NCBI RefSeq assembly: GCF_001579945.1
Contig: NZ_CP011971.1
Location: 1,576,001 to 1,640,000, forward strand
Source: Steroidobacter denitrificans
GTDB lineage: Bacteria > Pseudomonadota > Gammaproteobacteria > Steroidobacterales > Steroidobacteraceae
Direction: 5' to 3'
DNA length: 64,000 bases
Part shown: positions 54,740-64,000 of the stretch, piece after piece
Layout: each line of letters starts with the position of its first letter
Position numbering within the stretch: position 1 is the first letter of the stretch
Position numbers and translations under genes: made by a program
Notes under the pieces: model-generated
Database searches by the model: none
Told to the model about the DNA's origin: nothing
Seen by the model: only the letters and a program-made list of their open reading frames with translations

Positions 54740-54806
54740 GCGTGGTAATGATAGCCTCGGCTGACAGCCGGAACGGTTTTATTACTTTCACCCGCCGGAG
54801 ATGCCC

Positions 54807-55439
54807 TTAAAGCGGCGTAATCACTAGCGTCAACGTGTCGGAATAGGCCCCTTCGCCGGCAGCGCTGAGAGCGTTTTCGGCAATATTGACGAACAGGCCT
54901 GCCGTGGCGTTGGGCCCCTGCGAACAGTCGATGGATTGGGCATTGGTATTCTGACCGGTGAGCGGCGAGTTTGGATTGAGTGCTTGGCCGCTGGTTTGAT
55001 TACCACTCTGCGCCCATTGCACCTTGTAGGGAACCAGCTTGCCGCTGTTCGACCGCAGGTTGAAGTCATTACCCTGCACATTCTGCGATTGAGCGGTGAT
55101 GCTGTACACGCCGCTGTTGGTCCAGACGCAGATTGCATTTGAGCTGCCGGTCAGATCTCCGGCGCCTGTCCAGGACCCGAGTTGAATGTCCTCCAGCTTG
55201 GAGACACGCGCGAGGGTGGGAACGGTAAGAGATACACCGAGCGAACCGGTCGAGGTCGCTCCCCGCTGACCTTGGGTCGCCGCTGAGGCGCTGCCTGCCG
55301 TCAGGCAGCCGATGACGACCGTTGCGGCGACACCTGTCAACAGGCCGCGCAGCGATGTGGAGCGAAGACGAAAAAGGAGCGAGGATAAAAGAATCTGTCC
55401 ATTGTCTGGATAAAATCTGTCAAGGTGAAGCGACTGCAT
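54807..55439 (-). CDS. Pilin-like secreted protein (major subunit candidate)
   Basis: 210 residues from the ATG at 55439; an upstream in-frame start at 55496 would add 19 residues. After a long basic leader comes a signal sequence (LTGVAATVVIGCLTAGSASA). The mature part (STGSLGVSLTVPTLARVSKLEDIQLGSW; SITAQSQNVQGNDFNLRSNSG; GAYSDTLTLVITPL at the end) is Ser/Thr/Asn/Gly-rich and strand-forming, with two cysteines, like donor-strand pilins. First gene of the operon with usher and chaperone. Confidence 0.72.
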   Translation of the reverse strand: MQSLHLDRFYPDNGQILLSSLLFRLRSTSLRGLLTGVAATVVIGCLTAGSASAATQGQRGATSTGSLGVSLTVPTLARVSKLEDIQLGSWTGAGDLTGSSNAICVWTNSGVYSITAQSQNVQGNDFNLRSNSGKLVPYKVQWAQSGNQTSGQALNPNSPLTGQNTNAQSIDCSQGPNATAGLFVNIAENALSAAGEGAYSDTLTLVITPL

Positions 55440-55967
55440 GTTATCGAGCCTTCCTATTTCGGGAGTGGGTAAGAAATGGCGAGGTTTCAGTCCCATCGCC
55501 AGCCCTCAATGATGAACGAGATCCCTCGTCTTGCGCCGAAGGGAAAGATGCATTGCGGATATATTTGCTCTGGATGAAGCGCGTGGACGCATATGCCGAC
55601 AATAAAATTTGCCGTTGTTATAGGAATTTCATGGTGTAGTTTTCTAAATCCAATTCGGATTCAAACCATCTGGAATGATGTATCGACAGATGCCAATCCA
55701 ATAACATGATTCCAGGCCAGATCGGTACCCTCGAAATGAACTCTTCGACGAATCACTTTCAGAATGGATGAATCACCAGGCTGGACGAATCTCATCGATG
55801 CTAGCTTGGTGCTCTCGTAGCAATCACATGAATCGAGGGCAGGGGATAGCCTCGATATTGTGTCCTCCGGCAGTGAACTTAATTCAGCGCTTGCCCGCAA
55901 GCGTCGGGACGCGTAGAGCCCTGGATGACGTGGCCGCGAAGCATGTCCTGTATGGCGGCGGCCGCCA
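55440..55967. promoter_or_regulatory. Divergent intergenic region, pilus operon and wza
   Basis: About 530 bp, noticeably AT-rich around 55560-55700. It separates the divergent pilin and wza genes and must hold both promoters. I see no supported gene, no JUMPstart/ops element (GGCGGTAG) and no clear promoter boxes. Confidence 0.45.
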
Positions 55968-57080
55968 TTGATATTGGATGGAAAGATAGTGGGAAGGCTT
56001 GTTTTGGTTCTCTGCGCTCTGCTGCAGGCCGGGTGCGTCATGGCGCCAGGAATGAAGATGACCGGAAGCTTCCGGGAAGCAGCGGCGCGGCTGATGCCGA
56101 GTGACAGTGAACTCGGTCTGCAGGTGGAATATGTGCCGATCACGCCGACGCTGATCTCGAAGCTCGAGGAGGCGAGCGATGTAGATGCGCCGAAGGCGTT
56201 GACCGGTAAAGAACGCGGACCTTATCGCATCGGTCCGCGTGACGTTCTTTCCGTCGTTGTTTGGGAGCATCCGGAACTGACCATTCCGGCCGGCGAGTAC
56301 CGCGCCGCTGATGCGGCGGGGCAAATCGTCGATGAAGAGGGATGCCTTTATTACCCATACATTGGCCGATTGCATGTTTCCGGCATGACCACGAACGAGC
56401 TAAGGGAGCTACTGGCGAAGCGTCTGTCCAAGTACATCGAGAACCCGCAGCTCGACGTGCGAGTCGCCGCATATCGTAGCCAGCGCGTTCACGTGATCGG
56501 GGCAATCGGCCAGCCGGGGATCCAGCCGATCAACGACGTGCCGCTCACGATCGCCGAGGCGATCAGCCGCAGCGGTGGACTCACCGACAAGGCGGATATG
56601 CGCCGCGTGTCGCTCACCCGTGACGGCCGCACGGTGATTCTGGATTTGCTGTCGATGTACAAGCACGGCGATGCGGCACAGAACGTGCTGCTGCAAGATG
56701 AGGATGTGTTGTACATCCCGGGCATCGAGGAAAGCAAAGTGTTCGTGATGGGCGAGGTTTGGAATCCACAGGCGGCGCCGATGATCCGCGGTCGCATGAG
56801 CCTAGCGGAAGCGTTGAGCGTGGCGGGCGGCGTCAATCAGAACACGGCCGATTCCGGACAAGTGTATGTCATCCGCCGCGACGAAACCTCGTCCGCCCGC
56901 GTCTTTCATCTCAATGCGGATTCGGCGGATGCCTTGTTGCTCGCCGATGCTTTCGAACTTAAGCCGCACGACATCGTGTTCGTGGGAACCGCCAGCATTA
57001 CACGCTGGAACCGCGTAATCAGTCAGATCCTGCCCTCGGCAGTCCTCCTGAAAACCTATCGTGACGCCAATGAGCGTTAA
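55968..57080 (+). CDS. wza: Polysaccharide export outer-membrane lipoprotein (Wza-like)
   Basis: Up to 370 residues. LVLVLCALLQAGC is a lipoprotein signal with lipobox LQAG-C. The PES domain (GPYRIGPRDVLSVVVWEHPEL, DEEGCLYYPYIGRLHVSGMT) and SLBB domains (VHVIGAIGQPGIQPINDVPLTIAEAISRSGGLTD; VFVMGEVWNPQAAPMIRGRMSLAEALSVAGGVN) follow. It forms the octameric export channel for capsule or exopolysaccharide. The start is unsure: TTG 55968 is the longest, GTG 55989 gives a more standard signal peptide. Confidence 0.93.
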   Translation: MILDGKIVGRLVLVLCALLQAGCVMAPGMKMTGSFREAAARLMPSDSELGLQVEYVPITPTLISKLEEASDVDAPKALTGKERGPYRIGPRDVLSVVVWEHPELTIPAGEYRAADAAGQIVDEEGCLYYPYIGRLHVSGMTTNELRELLAKRLSKYIENPQLDVRVAAYRSQRVHVIGAIGQPGIQPINDVPLTIAEAISRSGGLTDKADMRRVSLTRDGRTVILDLLSMYKHGDAAQNVLLQDEDVLYIPGIEESKVFVMGEVWNPQAAPMIRGRMSLAEALSVAGGVNQNTADSGQVYVIRRDETSSARVFHLNADSADALLLADAFELKPHDIVFVGTASITRWNRVISQILPSAVLLKTYRDANER

Positions 57081-59346
57081 TCCCTATCCGCCAGACCATC
57101 AGACGAACGGAGCCATGCCGAAAGGAACGGAGCCCGCCGCGGCAGCGGTCTATACGGATGTAAACGCTGCGGGAGATGACGTCGATCTGCACCGGCTGCT
57201 CGCGACTCTCATCGAAGGTAGGTGGATCATTGTCGCCGCGGCGATTGCGAGCCTGTTGATCGCATCGGTATATCTTGGCCTCGCGCGCCCGGTCTACCGC
57301 GCGAACGCGCTGGTTCAGGTCGAGCGTGGCAAGAGTGCGTTCAGCGCGGAATTCGATAACGTCGCGGCACTTTTCGGCCAACAGGCGCCAGAAGCGGCAG
57401 GGGAGATGGAGCTACTGCGTTCGCGCATGGTGCTCGGCCGGGCCGTGGATAGCCTGCAAATGACGGTATACGCCGAACCGCAATACTTTCCCGTCATAGG
57501 TCGTGCAATGGCGCGCCGGCACGCCGGCGAGGAGCTCGCGCCGCCGCCTTTCGGACTCGCGGAGTTCGCCTGGGGCGGTGAGGTGATCGAGGTCGTGCAC
57601 TTCGAGATCCCGCAACGCTACATCGGCCGCGTGTTCACGCTGATCGCCGGGGAAGACGGCCGCTACGAACTCATAGACCCGGAGGGATCGCGGCTTCTGC
57701 ACGCTCCTGTAGGGAAGCTCGCGCGCGTGGCGCTGGATGACGAAGAACTGGTGCTGCAAATCGATGTACTGCATGCGCGGCCCGGGACACAGTTCACACT
57801 CGTGAGTCGATCGCGCCAGGCGGTGATCGGGGAACTTCAGGGTAGAGTACGGGTGATCGAACGAGGCGTGCGCTCCGGCATCATCGAGATCACCCTCGAG
57901 GATACCGATCGGCAGCAAGCCGCCGATGTGGTCAACGAGATCGCGAAGCAATATCTGCGGCAGAATGTCGATCGGAAATCGGCCGAGGCGGCGCAGCGGC
58001 TGGCGTTTCTCGATGAGCAGCTTCCAGCAGTACGGCGCGACCTGCAGGCCGCCGAAGATGCGTTGAACCGCTACCGTAATCGTGAAGGTTCCGTCGACCT
58101 GGAGCGGGAGGCAGCCAGTCTGCTGCAGCAGATCGTGAATGTCGATCAGGAGATCACGAAGCTGCGACAGGAGCGTGAAGCGCTGATCCGCCGCTTCACT
58201 CCTGCACATCCCTCGATCGTCACCGTGGATGCGCAGATTCATGATCTGCAGGTGCTTGCCGAACGGCTGGAGCAGCGGGTACGCGGCCTGCCGCAGACGC
58301 AGCAGTTGATCCTCCGGCGCAAGCGCGACGTCGAAGTAGGCACCCGGTTATACACCGGTATGCTGGACAGCTATCAGCAACTGCAGGTCATCAAGGCAGG
58401 CACACTCGGCGACGTGAGGATCGTCGATCGAGCGGTAGCCCCACTGGGTATCGTCGAGCCCAACCGGCCCCGCACGCTGATGGTTGCCCTGGTGCTCGGT
58501 CTGGCAGGTGGCGTGGGTTTTGTCTTTCTCGCCCGCATGCTCAGGGGCGGCATCTCCGATCCCGAATTGATCGAGCGATACCTGGGATTGCCTGTGTACG
58601 CGACGGTGCTGCACAGCCAGATACAGCAGAAACTCAGAACCCGAATGCGTCGCAGATCGGAGCGAGAAAACTATGTGCTCGCGGACGCCGATCCGCAGGA
58701 TCCAGCCGTGGAATCGCTGCGCAATCTGCGCACGGCACTGCATTTCGCGACGTTGGGGGCCGACAGCAACGTGCTGATGATCACCGGTCCGATGTCGGGT
58801 GTAGGCAAGACATTCATTACGATGAATCTCGCCTCCGTACTGGCCATGTCCGGCAAGCGCGTACTGATGATCGACGGCGACATGCGACGTGGATGCCTGC
58901 ACGAATACGTCAGGCGGCCTCGCGATCCAGGTCTGAGCGAACTGCTCGGCGGAGCGCAGGCGCTGGAGCAGGTGATCCAGACAACCAACGTCGATCAGCT
59001 GGAAATAATAGCCTCGGGAGTCATTCCACCGGCGCCGGCCGAGTTGCTGTTGCATCGGCGCTTTGCGGAAATGCTCGCGGACGTCAGCCGAAACTACGAC
59101 CACGTGCTGATCGACACGCCGCCCGTTCTGGCCGTGGCCGACGCCGGGATCATCGGGCGCTTTACCGGTGCCGCGCTGCTGGTGCTGCAGGCGGAACGCC
59201 ATCCGCTGCGGCAGATCGAGCATGCCGCCAGGCGCCTGCAACTGGCGGGTGTGAACCTTCGCGGCGTGGTGCTGAACGATCTCAGATCCGCTACTACCGC
59301 ATATGGGTATGGCTATGGCTACGGCTATCGGTACGACGCCAAGTGA
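57070..59346 (+). CDS. wzc: Wzc-like polysaccharide co-polymerase and tyrosine autokinase
   Basis: 758 residues from the ATG at 57070 (11-bp overlap with wza). Membrane helix 1 ([20 protein letters not shown]), a large periplasmic Wzz domain with coiled coil, helix 2 ([20 protein letters not shown]), then the BY-kinase: Walker [11 protein letters not shown] (~573), Walker A' [11 protein letters not shown] (~598), Walker [14 protein letters not shown] (~678). The C terminus is a tyrosine cluster ([11 protein letters not shown]), the autophosphorylation tail. It controls chain length and export with Wza; the phosphatase at 44370-44897 is its probable partner. Confidence 0.95.
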   Translation: MSVNPYPPDHQTNGAMPKGTEPAAAAVYTDVNAAGDDVDLHRLLATLIEGRWIIVAAAIASLLIASVYLGLARPVYRANALVQVERGKSAFSAEFDNVAALFGQQAPEAAGEMELLRSRMVLGRAVDSLQMTVYAEPQYFPVIGRAMARRHAGEELAPPPFGLAEFAWGGEVIEVVHFEIPQRYIGRVFTLIAGEDGRYELIDPEGSRLLHAPVGKLARVALDDEELVLQIDVLHARPGTQFTLVSRSRQAVIGELQGRVRVIERGVRSGIIEITLEDTDRQQAADVVNEIAKQYLRQNVDRKSAEAAQRLAFLDEQLPAVRRDLQAAEDALNRYRNREGSVDLEREAASLLQQIVNVDQEITKLRQEREALIRRFTPAHPSIVTVDAQIHDLQVLAERLEQRVRGLPQTQQLILRRKRDVEVGTRLYTGMLDSYQQLQVIKAGTLGDVRIVDRAVAPLGIVEPNRPRTLMVALVLGLAGGVGFVFLARMLRGGISDPELIERYLGLPVYATVLHSQIQQKLRTRMRRRSERENYVLADADPQDPAVESLRNLRTALHFATLGADSNVLMITGPMSGVGKTFITMNLASVLAMSGKRVLMIDGDMRRGCLHEYVRRPRDPGLSELLGGAQALEQVIQTTNVDQLEIIASGVIPPAPAELLLHRRFAEMLADVSRNYDHVLIDTPPVLAVADAGIIGRFTGAALLVLQAERHPLRQIEHAARRLQLAGVNLRGVVLNDLRSATTAYGYGYGYGYRYDAK

Positions 59347-59365
59347 GCCCGTCCGCGAACAAGTC

Positions 59366-60502
59366 ATGAACCAAAAACGCGTTCTTTCGATCTTCGGCAC
59401 GCGTCCGGAGGCCATCAAAATGGCACCGGTGGTGCGAGCCCTAGCGGCTCACCCGGGATTCGACTCGAGGATCTGCGTCACTGCTCAGCATCGCGGCATG
59501 CTCGACCAGGTGCTCGGGCTGTTCGAGATCAAACCAGATTACGATCTGAACATCATGTCGCCGGGGCAGGACCTCTTCGACGTCACTTCGCGCGTGCTGC
59601 TCGGCTTGCGAGCGGTCATTCGCAAGGAATCCCCGGACATCGTTCTCGTGCAGGGCGACACGACGACCTGCTTCGCAGGGGCGCTGGCCGCTTTCTATGA
59701 AGGCGTCGCCGTGGCGCATGTCGAGGCAGGTCTGCGCACCGGGAACCTGCGTGCGCCATTCCCGGAAGAGGTCAATCGCACACTGGTCAGCCGGATCGCC
59801 GAGCTTCACTTCGCGCCGACCGATCGCTCCAGGCGCAATCTGCTGGCGGAGAATATCCCCCAGCCGCAGATCATCGTCACCGGCAATACGGTCATCGACG
59901 CGCTACTGTGGATGCGTGAGCGCGTGGGCGCCTATCCGCGCAGCGTCTGGAAGACGCTGTTCGGCGAGACTCTATTCACGCGCATTCACGACAACGGTCG
60001 CCGGCGCGTGCTGATCACGGGGCACCGCCGGGAAAATTTCGGACAGGGGTTCAAGGATCTGTGCCAGGCGATTCGCGAGCTGGCAATGAATCACGCCGAT
60101 TGGGATTTCATCTATCCAGTGCACTTGAATCCCAACGTACGCCAGCCCGTCAACGATATTCTCCTGCGGCTGCCCAATGTGCATCTGATCGAGCCGCTGG
60201 ACTATGCGCCGTTCGTCTGGCTGATGAACGAATGCGATCTCATCCTTACCGACTCTGGCGGCGTGCAGGAAGAGGCGCCTTCGCTCGGCAAGCCGGTACT
60301 GGTCATGCGGGAGGTGACCGAGCGTCCGGAAGCGGTCGAGGCTGGCACCGTACGATTGGTCGGTACGGACAAGACCACGATCATCGCAGCGGTGGAGGAT
60401 CTGCTAGGCGATCCCAGTCTGTACGAGCGCATGTCGCGGACCCATAACCCGTACGGCAACGGTCATGCCGCGGAACGGATCGTTCAAGAGCTGGCGCGAT
60501 AG
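59366..60502 (+). CDS. wecB: UDP-N-acetylglucosamine 2-epimerase (non-hydrolysing)
   Basis: 378 residues from the ATG at 59366. [121 protein letters not shown] are all family signatures (individually positioned along the chain). It interconverts UDP-GlcNAc and UDP-ManNAc, so N-acetylmannosamine or its uronic acid may be in the repeat unit. Confidence 0.96.
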   Translation: MNQKRVLSIFGTRPEAIKMAPVVRALAAHPGFDSRICVTAQHRGMLDQVLGLFEIKPDYDLNIMSPGQDLFDVTSRVLLGLRAVIRKESPDIVLVQGDTTTCFAGALAAFYEGVAVAHVEAGLRTGNLRAPFPEEVNRTLVSRIAELHFAPTDRSRRNLLAENIPQPQIIVTGNTVIDALLWMRERVGAYPRSVWKTLFGETLFTRIHDNGRRRVLITGHRRENFGQGFKDLCQAIRELAMNHADWDFIYPVHLNPNVRQPVNDILLRLPNVHLIEPLDYAPFVWLMNECDLILTDSGGVQEEAPSLGKPVLVMREVTERPEAVEAGTVRLVGTDKTTIIAAVEDLLGDPSLYERMSRTHNPYGNGHAAERIVQELAR

Positions 60503-60520
60503 AGGTTCGCTGCGGAGCAT

Positions 60521-61864
60521 ATGAACACACTCATCGCATCGGTTCGCTCCAGAGTTCGCGCCTCGCCCGTCGCGTATCGGCTGGCCATTGGTGCCACCTG
60601 GAGCATGGCAGGCGCGGTAGCAGAGCGGGTAGTGACGTTCGCCAGTTCTGTCGTGATCGTACGGCTGCTCGGCAAGGAATCTTTCGGAAGCCTGGCGATT
60701 CTGCAGAGCACGCTCTCCATGGTAGGAGTATGCGCGGGTCTCGGCCTGGGTGTCACGGCCACGAAATACGTTGCCGAATTGAAGGAACGCGATCCACAGC
60801 GGCTGGGGCGCATTCTGACGCTCACTCATCGAGTGGCGCTGGCCAGCGGCCTGTCGATCGCCGGAATACTCGCGGCCGGCTCCGGCTTCATCGGCACTCA
60901 CATCTTGAACATGCCGGGCGAAGCCGACTTGCTTGCGTTGAGCGCACTGGCCGTTCTGTTCAATACACTGCAGAGCTATCAAAGCGGCGCCCTGATCGGC
61001 TTCGAGGCCATGCGCAAGAACACGCTGGCCGGCGTTTATACAGCGCTGTTGTCCGTTCCGATGAGCGTGTCGCTGACGTACTCCTACGGTCTCGCAGGTG
61101 CCGTGTGGGGATTGGTGTTGAGTTCTTTGGTGCGCTGGGTCATCAGCGGTGTCATGTTGGCCGATTGCCTCGGTAGTTGGCGCATACCCAGAATCTGTCG
61201 CGGATGGGCGAGCGAATGGCGCTCGATTCGTGACTTCGCGGCACCGGCACTACTGTCGACAATGATGGTCATGCCGGTGCATTGGATCTGTCATGCAATG
61301 CTGATCAATACGCCGCAAGGCAAGGAGCAGATGGCGGTGCTTGGCGTCGTGAACCAATGGTACTACGCCTTGCTGCTGTTGCCCATGGCGGCCGGGCGAA
61401 TCGTGCTACCGGTGCTCACTCAAACTCTCGCCGTCCAAACTCCGGCCAATAAGGGATCGAAGGCCGGTGCGAACGTGCTGCGCCTCGGCATGCTCGCCAA
61501 CGCCGCGATCGTGGCGCCCTTCGCTGTCGCGCTGGGTGTGGGCGCTCCGTTCATCATGAAGCTCTACGGCGATTCATTCGCCGCCGAGTGGCCGGTGCTG
61601 GCGGTGACCGTCGTAACCGCCAGCCTGGTGGCGATACAGATGCCGGTGGGCTCCATCCTCGCGGCGAGCGGCCGCATGTGGTTGGGAGCCGTCATGAACC
61701 TTGGTTGGGCAGCGGTGTACGTGACGGGCAGCTGGCTGCTGCTAGACAACGGCGCCATGGGGATCGCGGCGGCTCTGTTGGGCGCTTATATTATCCACGC
61801 TCTGTGGACGTTTGCGTTCGCCGCGCGGCAGCTCCGGTTTGGCGGCGGAGATTCCGGAGGATGA
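60521..61864 (+). CDS. wzx: Wzx-type oligosaccharide flippase
   Basis: 447 residues with about 12-14 hydrophobic helices. LAIGATWSMAGAVAERVVTFASSVVIVRLLGKESFGSLAIL is the typical opening of polysaccharide-biosynthesis flippases of the MOP superfamily (this first segment spans residues ~19-60). It moves lipid-linked repeat units across the inner membrane. Its stop overlaps the next start (ATGA). Confidence 0.9.
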   Translation: MNTLIASVRSRVRASPVAYRLAIGATWSMAGAVAERVVTFASSVVIVRLLGKESFGSLAILQSTLSMVGVCAGLGLGVTATKYVAELKERDPQRLGRILTLTHRVALASGLSIAGILAAGSGFIGTHILNMPGEADLLALSALAVLFNTLQSYQSGALIGFEAMRKNTLAGVYTALLSVPMSVSLTYSYGLAGAVWGLVLSSLVRWVISGVMLADCLGSWRIPRICRGWASEWRSIRDFAAPALLSTMMVMPVHWICHAMLINTPQGKEQMAVLGVVNQWYYALLLLPMAAGRIVLPVLTQTLAVQTPANKGSKAGANVLRLGMLANAAIVAPFAVALGVGAPFIMKLYGDSFAAEWPVLAVTVVTASLVAIQMPVGSILAASGRMWLGAVMNLGWAAVYVTGSWLLLDNGAMGIAAALLGAYIIHALWTFAFAARQLRFGGGDSGG

Positions 61865-62982
61865 AGCTCATGCAATCCAAATCCATGCGCGGCAGCCTCT
61901 ACGGATTCTGGAATGTCATCGCTCAGCGGCCGCATCATCTGGCGGGCGCTTTGTTGCGTGCCGGGTGGCAAGTGGACACATTCTCTCAGCGAGGAATGCG
62001 AGATAGGGCACCGCCCTTGGACCATCGGCCTGCCGTGCATTATCGGACATTGCCGCCTGGCCGGTTGTACCGGTCGTCGCTCACAGCGAGCCTGGCTCGA
62101 CGGTACCAACGCCACGTCGAGCACGGAGTCTTCTCCGACTTCACCTCCTCGCAAGCGGACCTGTTCATTTACTATCATCGTCCGCATGAATATGCTGCAC
62201 GGATCGGCGCGTTGCCTGGCCCTCTCGTCTATGACTGCATGGACGACTGGGCAGCCTTCGGGTATGTGGGAGCCGGAGCAGTACAAGAATGGGAGCAGCG
62301 CCTGTGCGAGCGGGCGGATCGCATTTGGGTGGTCAGCCGGCATTTGCAGGAGAAGCTCTCTGACTGGAAGGACAAGGTCCGCTATGTCCCCAATGGCGTC
62401 GATTACGCTCATTTCGCCCGTGCGCGGGATATGCGTGCGCAACTCGAGGCCGATCCTCAGACAAGAACTCGCGCGCCGCGGTTGATCTACATCGGCTCGC
62501 TGGAGCATTGGTTCGATGCACGCCTGGTGGGCGAAGTTGCGGGCCGACTTCCCGACTGGCTGATACAGGTCGTCGGACCCTCGAAGCTCGCCGAGCGCCA
62601 GAGGGCATGGCTGGACCGGGACAATATTCATTTTCTCGGCAAGAAGGATTATCACGAGCTGCCGTCGCTACTGGCAGCAGCGAGTGTCGCGATGATCCCG
62701 TTTCTTCTGAGCGACCTGATTCGCGGCACCAGTCCCATCAAGCTCTACGAGTACCTGGCCGCGGGCGTCCCGGTCGTTTCTTCCTCGATGCCTGAGGTAT
62801 TGGCGCACGTCGAACCGGGCGCGGTCGTGTGCGCCGACGATCCGACGGAGTTTGCCCGGTTGGTGGAAGAGTGCGCCGCCTCCGGTAATCCGGATCGCTG
62901 CCAGGCGATTGCGCACAAATGTAGCTGGGACAGCCGCTTCCTGCCGGCGGTCCATGACATCGGGAGGGCGACTTCGCGATGA
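61861..62982 (+). CDS. Glycosyltransferase (GT-B fold), tandem copy 1
   Basis: 373 residues from the ATG at 61861. SLYGFWNVIAQRPHHLAGALLRAGWQVD at the start, YDCMDDWAAFGY, ERADRIWVVSRHLQEKLSDWKDKVRYVPNGVDYAHF and the donor-side LIRGTSPIKLYEYLAAGVPVVSSSMPEV show a GT-B enzyme of the GT4/GT1 type (motifs in order along the protein). It overlaps its neighbours by 4 bp on each side and has a close paralogue directly downstream. Confidence 0.88.
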   Translation: MKLMQSKSMRGSLYGFWNVIAQRPHHLAGALLRAGWQVDTFSQRGMRDRAPPLDHRPAVHYRTLPPGRLYRSSLTASLARRYQRHVEHGVFSDFTSSQADLFIYYHRPHEYAARIGALPGPLVYDCMDDWAAFGYVGAGAVQEWEQRLCERADRIWVVSRHLQEKLSDWKDKVRYVPNGVDYAHFARARDMRAQLEADPQTRTRAPRLIYIGSLEHWFDARLVGEVAGRLPDWLIQVVGPSKLAERQRAWLDRDNIHFLGKKDYHELPSLLAAASVAMIPFLLSDLIRGTSPIKLYEYLAAGVPVVSSSMPEVLAHVEPGAVVCADDPTEFARLVEECAASGNPDRCQAIAHKCSWDSRFLPAVHDIGRATSR

Positions 62983-64000
62983 AGTGCAGCTTGTACGGCT
63001 TGTGGTATTGCTACGCCCAGCGGCCACACCATCTGGCGGCGCTCATGCTGAGGATGGGCTGGGAAGTAGACGTGTTCTGCCAGCGGAACATGCGGGATAC
63101 GGCGCCCACACTGAACTACCGACCGCGTGTGCATTCCCGTAGCTCGCCACCCAGTCGCCTGCATCATTGGCCGCCCACCAGCGCCTTCGCTAGGCGATAT
63201 CAGCGCGGGATCGAGCACCGCATACTCTCAGATTTCATTTCGTCACGTGCCGATCTGTACGTTCACTATCGCCGGCCGCTCGAATACCCCGCACGAATGG
63301 GTGCGCTTCCTGGCTCATTCGTTTACGACTGCGTGGACGATTGGGAGGGATTTGGGAGTGGCGATGCCGCACAGGTGCGCGCCTGGGAGCAGGCGCTGTG
63401 CGAGCGGGCCGATCGCATCTGGGTGGTCAGCCGGCGTCTGCAGGAGAAGTTCGCCATCTGGAAAGACAAGATCAGTTACGTTCCCAATGGCGTCGACTAT
63501 TCGCACTTTGCTCGTGCGCGCGACATGCGCATCGAGTCGGATGCTCGGATGCCCGACAAGGGTCGTCCGCGGCGGCTGATCTACATCGGCGCGCTCCAGC
63601 ACTGGTTTGACGCGCGGCTCGTCGGCGCCACCGCCGCTCGCCTGGGGGGCTGGGAAGTGCAACTCGTCGGTTCTTGTCAGCTCGATCAGCAACAAAGAGC
63701 GTATCTGGCGCGGGGCAACATTCGACTGCTCGGGCGTCGAGACTACCAAGAGTTGCCGTCGCTGCTGGCGAAGGCGGACGTAGCGATGATCCCGTTCGTG
63801 ATGAACGACCTTATCCGCGGCACCAACCCCATCAAGCTCTATGAATATCTCGCCGCCGGTGTACCGGTGGTCGCTTCTCCAATGCCAGAAGTGCTGCCGT
63901 ACGTGAAGCCGGGTGTGGTGGGGTGCGCCGACGATCCGGCGCATTTCGCGCGGCTTGTAGAGGAATTCGCCACCGCCCCCAATCCGGATCGATGCCAGGC
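62979..64000 (+). CDS. Glycosyltransferase (GT-B fold), tandem copy 2, runs off the window
   Basis: 340 complete codons without a stop before the window end. It follows the same plan as copy 1: SLYGLWYCYAQRPHHLAALM, YDCVDDWEGFG, ERADRIWVVSRRLQEKF, VPNGVDYSHFARARDMR, LIRGTNPIKLYEYLAAGVPVV. Roughly half or more of the residues match copy 1 by eye, with the same spacing, so this is a tandem duplication that has diverged. The ATG overlaps the stop of copy 1. Confidence 0.88.
   Translation, partial: MKCSLYGLWYCYAQRPHHLAALMLRMGWEVDVFCQRNMRDTAPTLNYRPRVHSRSSPPSRLHHWPPTSAFARRYQRGIEHRILSDFISSRADLYVHYRRPLEYPARMGALPGSFVYDCVDDWEGFGSGDAAQVRAWEQALCERADRIWVVSRRLQEKFAIWKDKISYVPNGVDYSHFARARDMRIESDARMPDKGRPRRLIYIGALQHWFDARLVGATAARLGGWEVQLVGSCQLDQQQRAYLARGNIRLLGRRDYQELPSLLAKADVAMIPFVMNDLIRGTNPIKLYEYLAAGVPVVASPMPEVLPYVKPGVVGCADDPAHFARLVEEFATAPNPDRCQ

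Noticed and set aside
55440-55967. JUMPstart/ops element upstream of wza
   Set aside because: GGCGGTAG and the surrounding JUMPstart pattern are absent; only a GC-rich GGCGGCGGCCGCC stretch occurs near the wza start.

Overview
The window is a GC-rich bacterial chromosome segment. Gene families and gene order point to a gammaproteobacterium: a serA-pheA-hisC-aroA-cmk-rpsA-ihfB supra-operon, lapAB, thrS-infC-rpmI-rplT-pheST-ihfA-merR, and a Wza/Wzc/Wzx polysaccharide locus. The Xanthomonadales/Nevskiales/Steroidobacter side of the class fits the GC content and the GTAG-type REP-like repeats, but that placement is inference; no rRNA is present.

Layout. 1-9.2 kb: amino-acid and nucleotide biosynthesis genes in overlapping array (end of serA, pheA, hisC, aroA, cmk), then rpsA, ihfB, lapA and lapB. 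9.2-17.8 kb: galU, a di-heme cytochrome c peroxidase-like protein, dodecin, a dienelactone-hydrolase-like protein, a ZIP metal transporter, and a MarR-EmrA-EmrB-like efflux operon with a palindromic operator candidate. 17.8-19.7 kb: a small degenerate mobile patch (frameshifted phage-type pyrophosphatase-domain gene, membrane protein plus RelE-like protein) beside tRNA-Asn. 19.9-33.5 kb: an aminotransferase, uvrB, a methyltransferase, tRNA-Val, the translation operon thrS-infC-rpmI-rplT-pheS-pheT-ihfA-merR (infC starts at AUC), a SnoaL-like protein and tRNA-Pro.

33.5-42.8 kb is an accessory island downstream of tRNA-Pro. It is built from wreckage: halves of two different integrases, an AlpA-like regulator, DDE and IS3-type transposase scraps, and a 300-bp sequence present twice in direct orientation around 6.2 kb. 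The intact cargo is a tight three-gene cassette (TIGR04255-like protein, HTH protein, unknown protein with an SHSCD motif) and three type II toxin-antitoxin modules (HigBA-like, RelE/NadS-like, ParDE), plus a broken antitoxin. Two of the toxin genes have sigma-70-like promoters placed so that transcription would begin at or 2 nt before the start codon. At the left edge lies a chain of tiny genes joined by ATGA overlaps that breaks off at the integrase fragment.

42.9-64 kb is a surface-polysaccharide locus: WecA-like initiating transferase, low-molecular-weight tyrosine phosphatase, a fused dehydrogenase/Gfo-Idh-MocA oxidoreductase, a heparinase II/III-like protein, a GT4 glycosyltransferase, a GlmS-like protein lacking its glutaminase domain, then Wza, the Wzc tyrosine kinase, WecB, a Wzx-type flippase and two tandem paralogous glycosyltransferases (the second runs off the window). 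A reverse-strand chaperone-usher pilus operon (pilin, usher, chaperone) sits inside this locus. No Wzy polymerase is visible. The main candidate for an undescribed system is the three-gene cassette at 35.5-37.8 kb.
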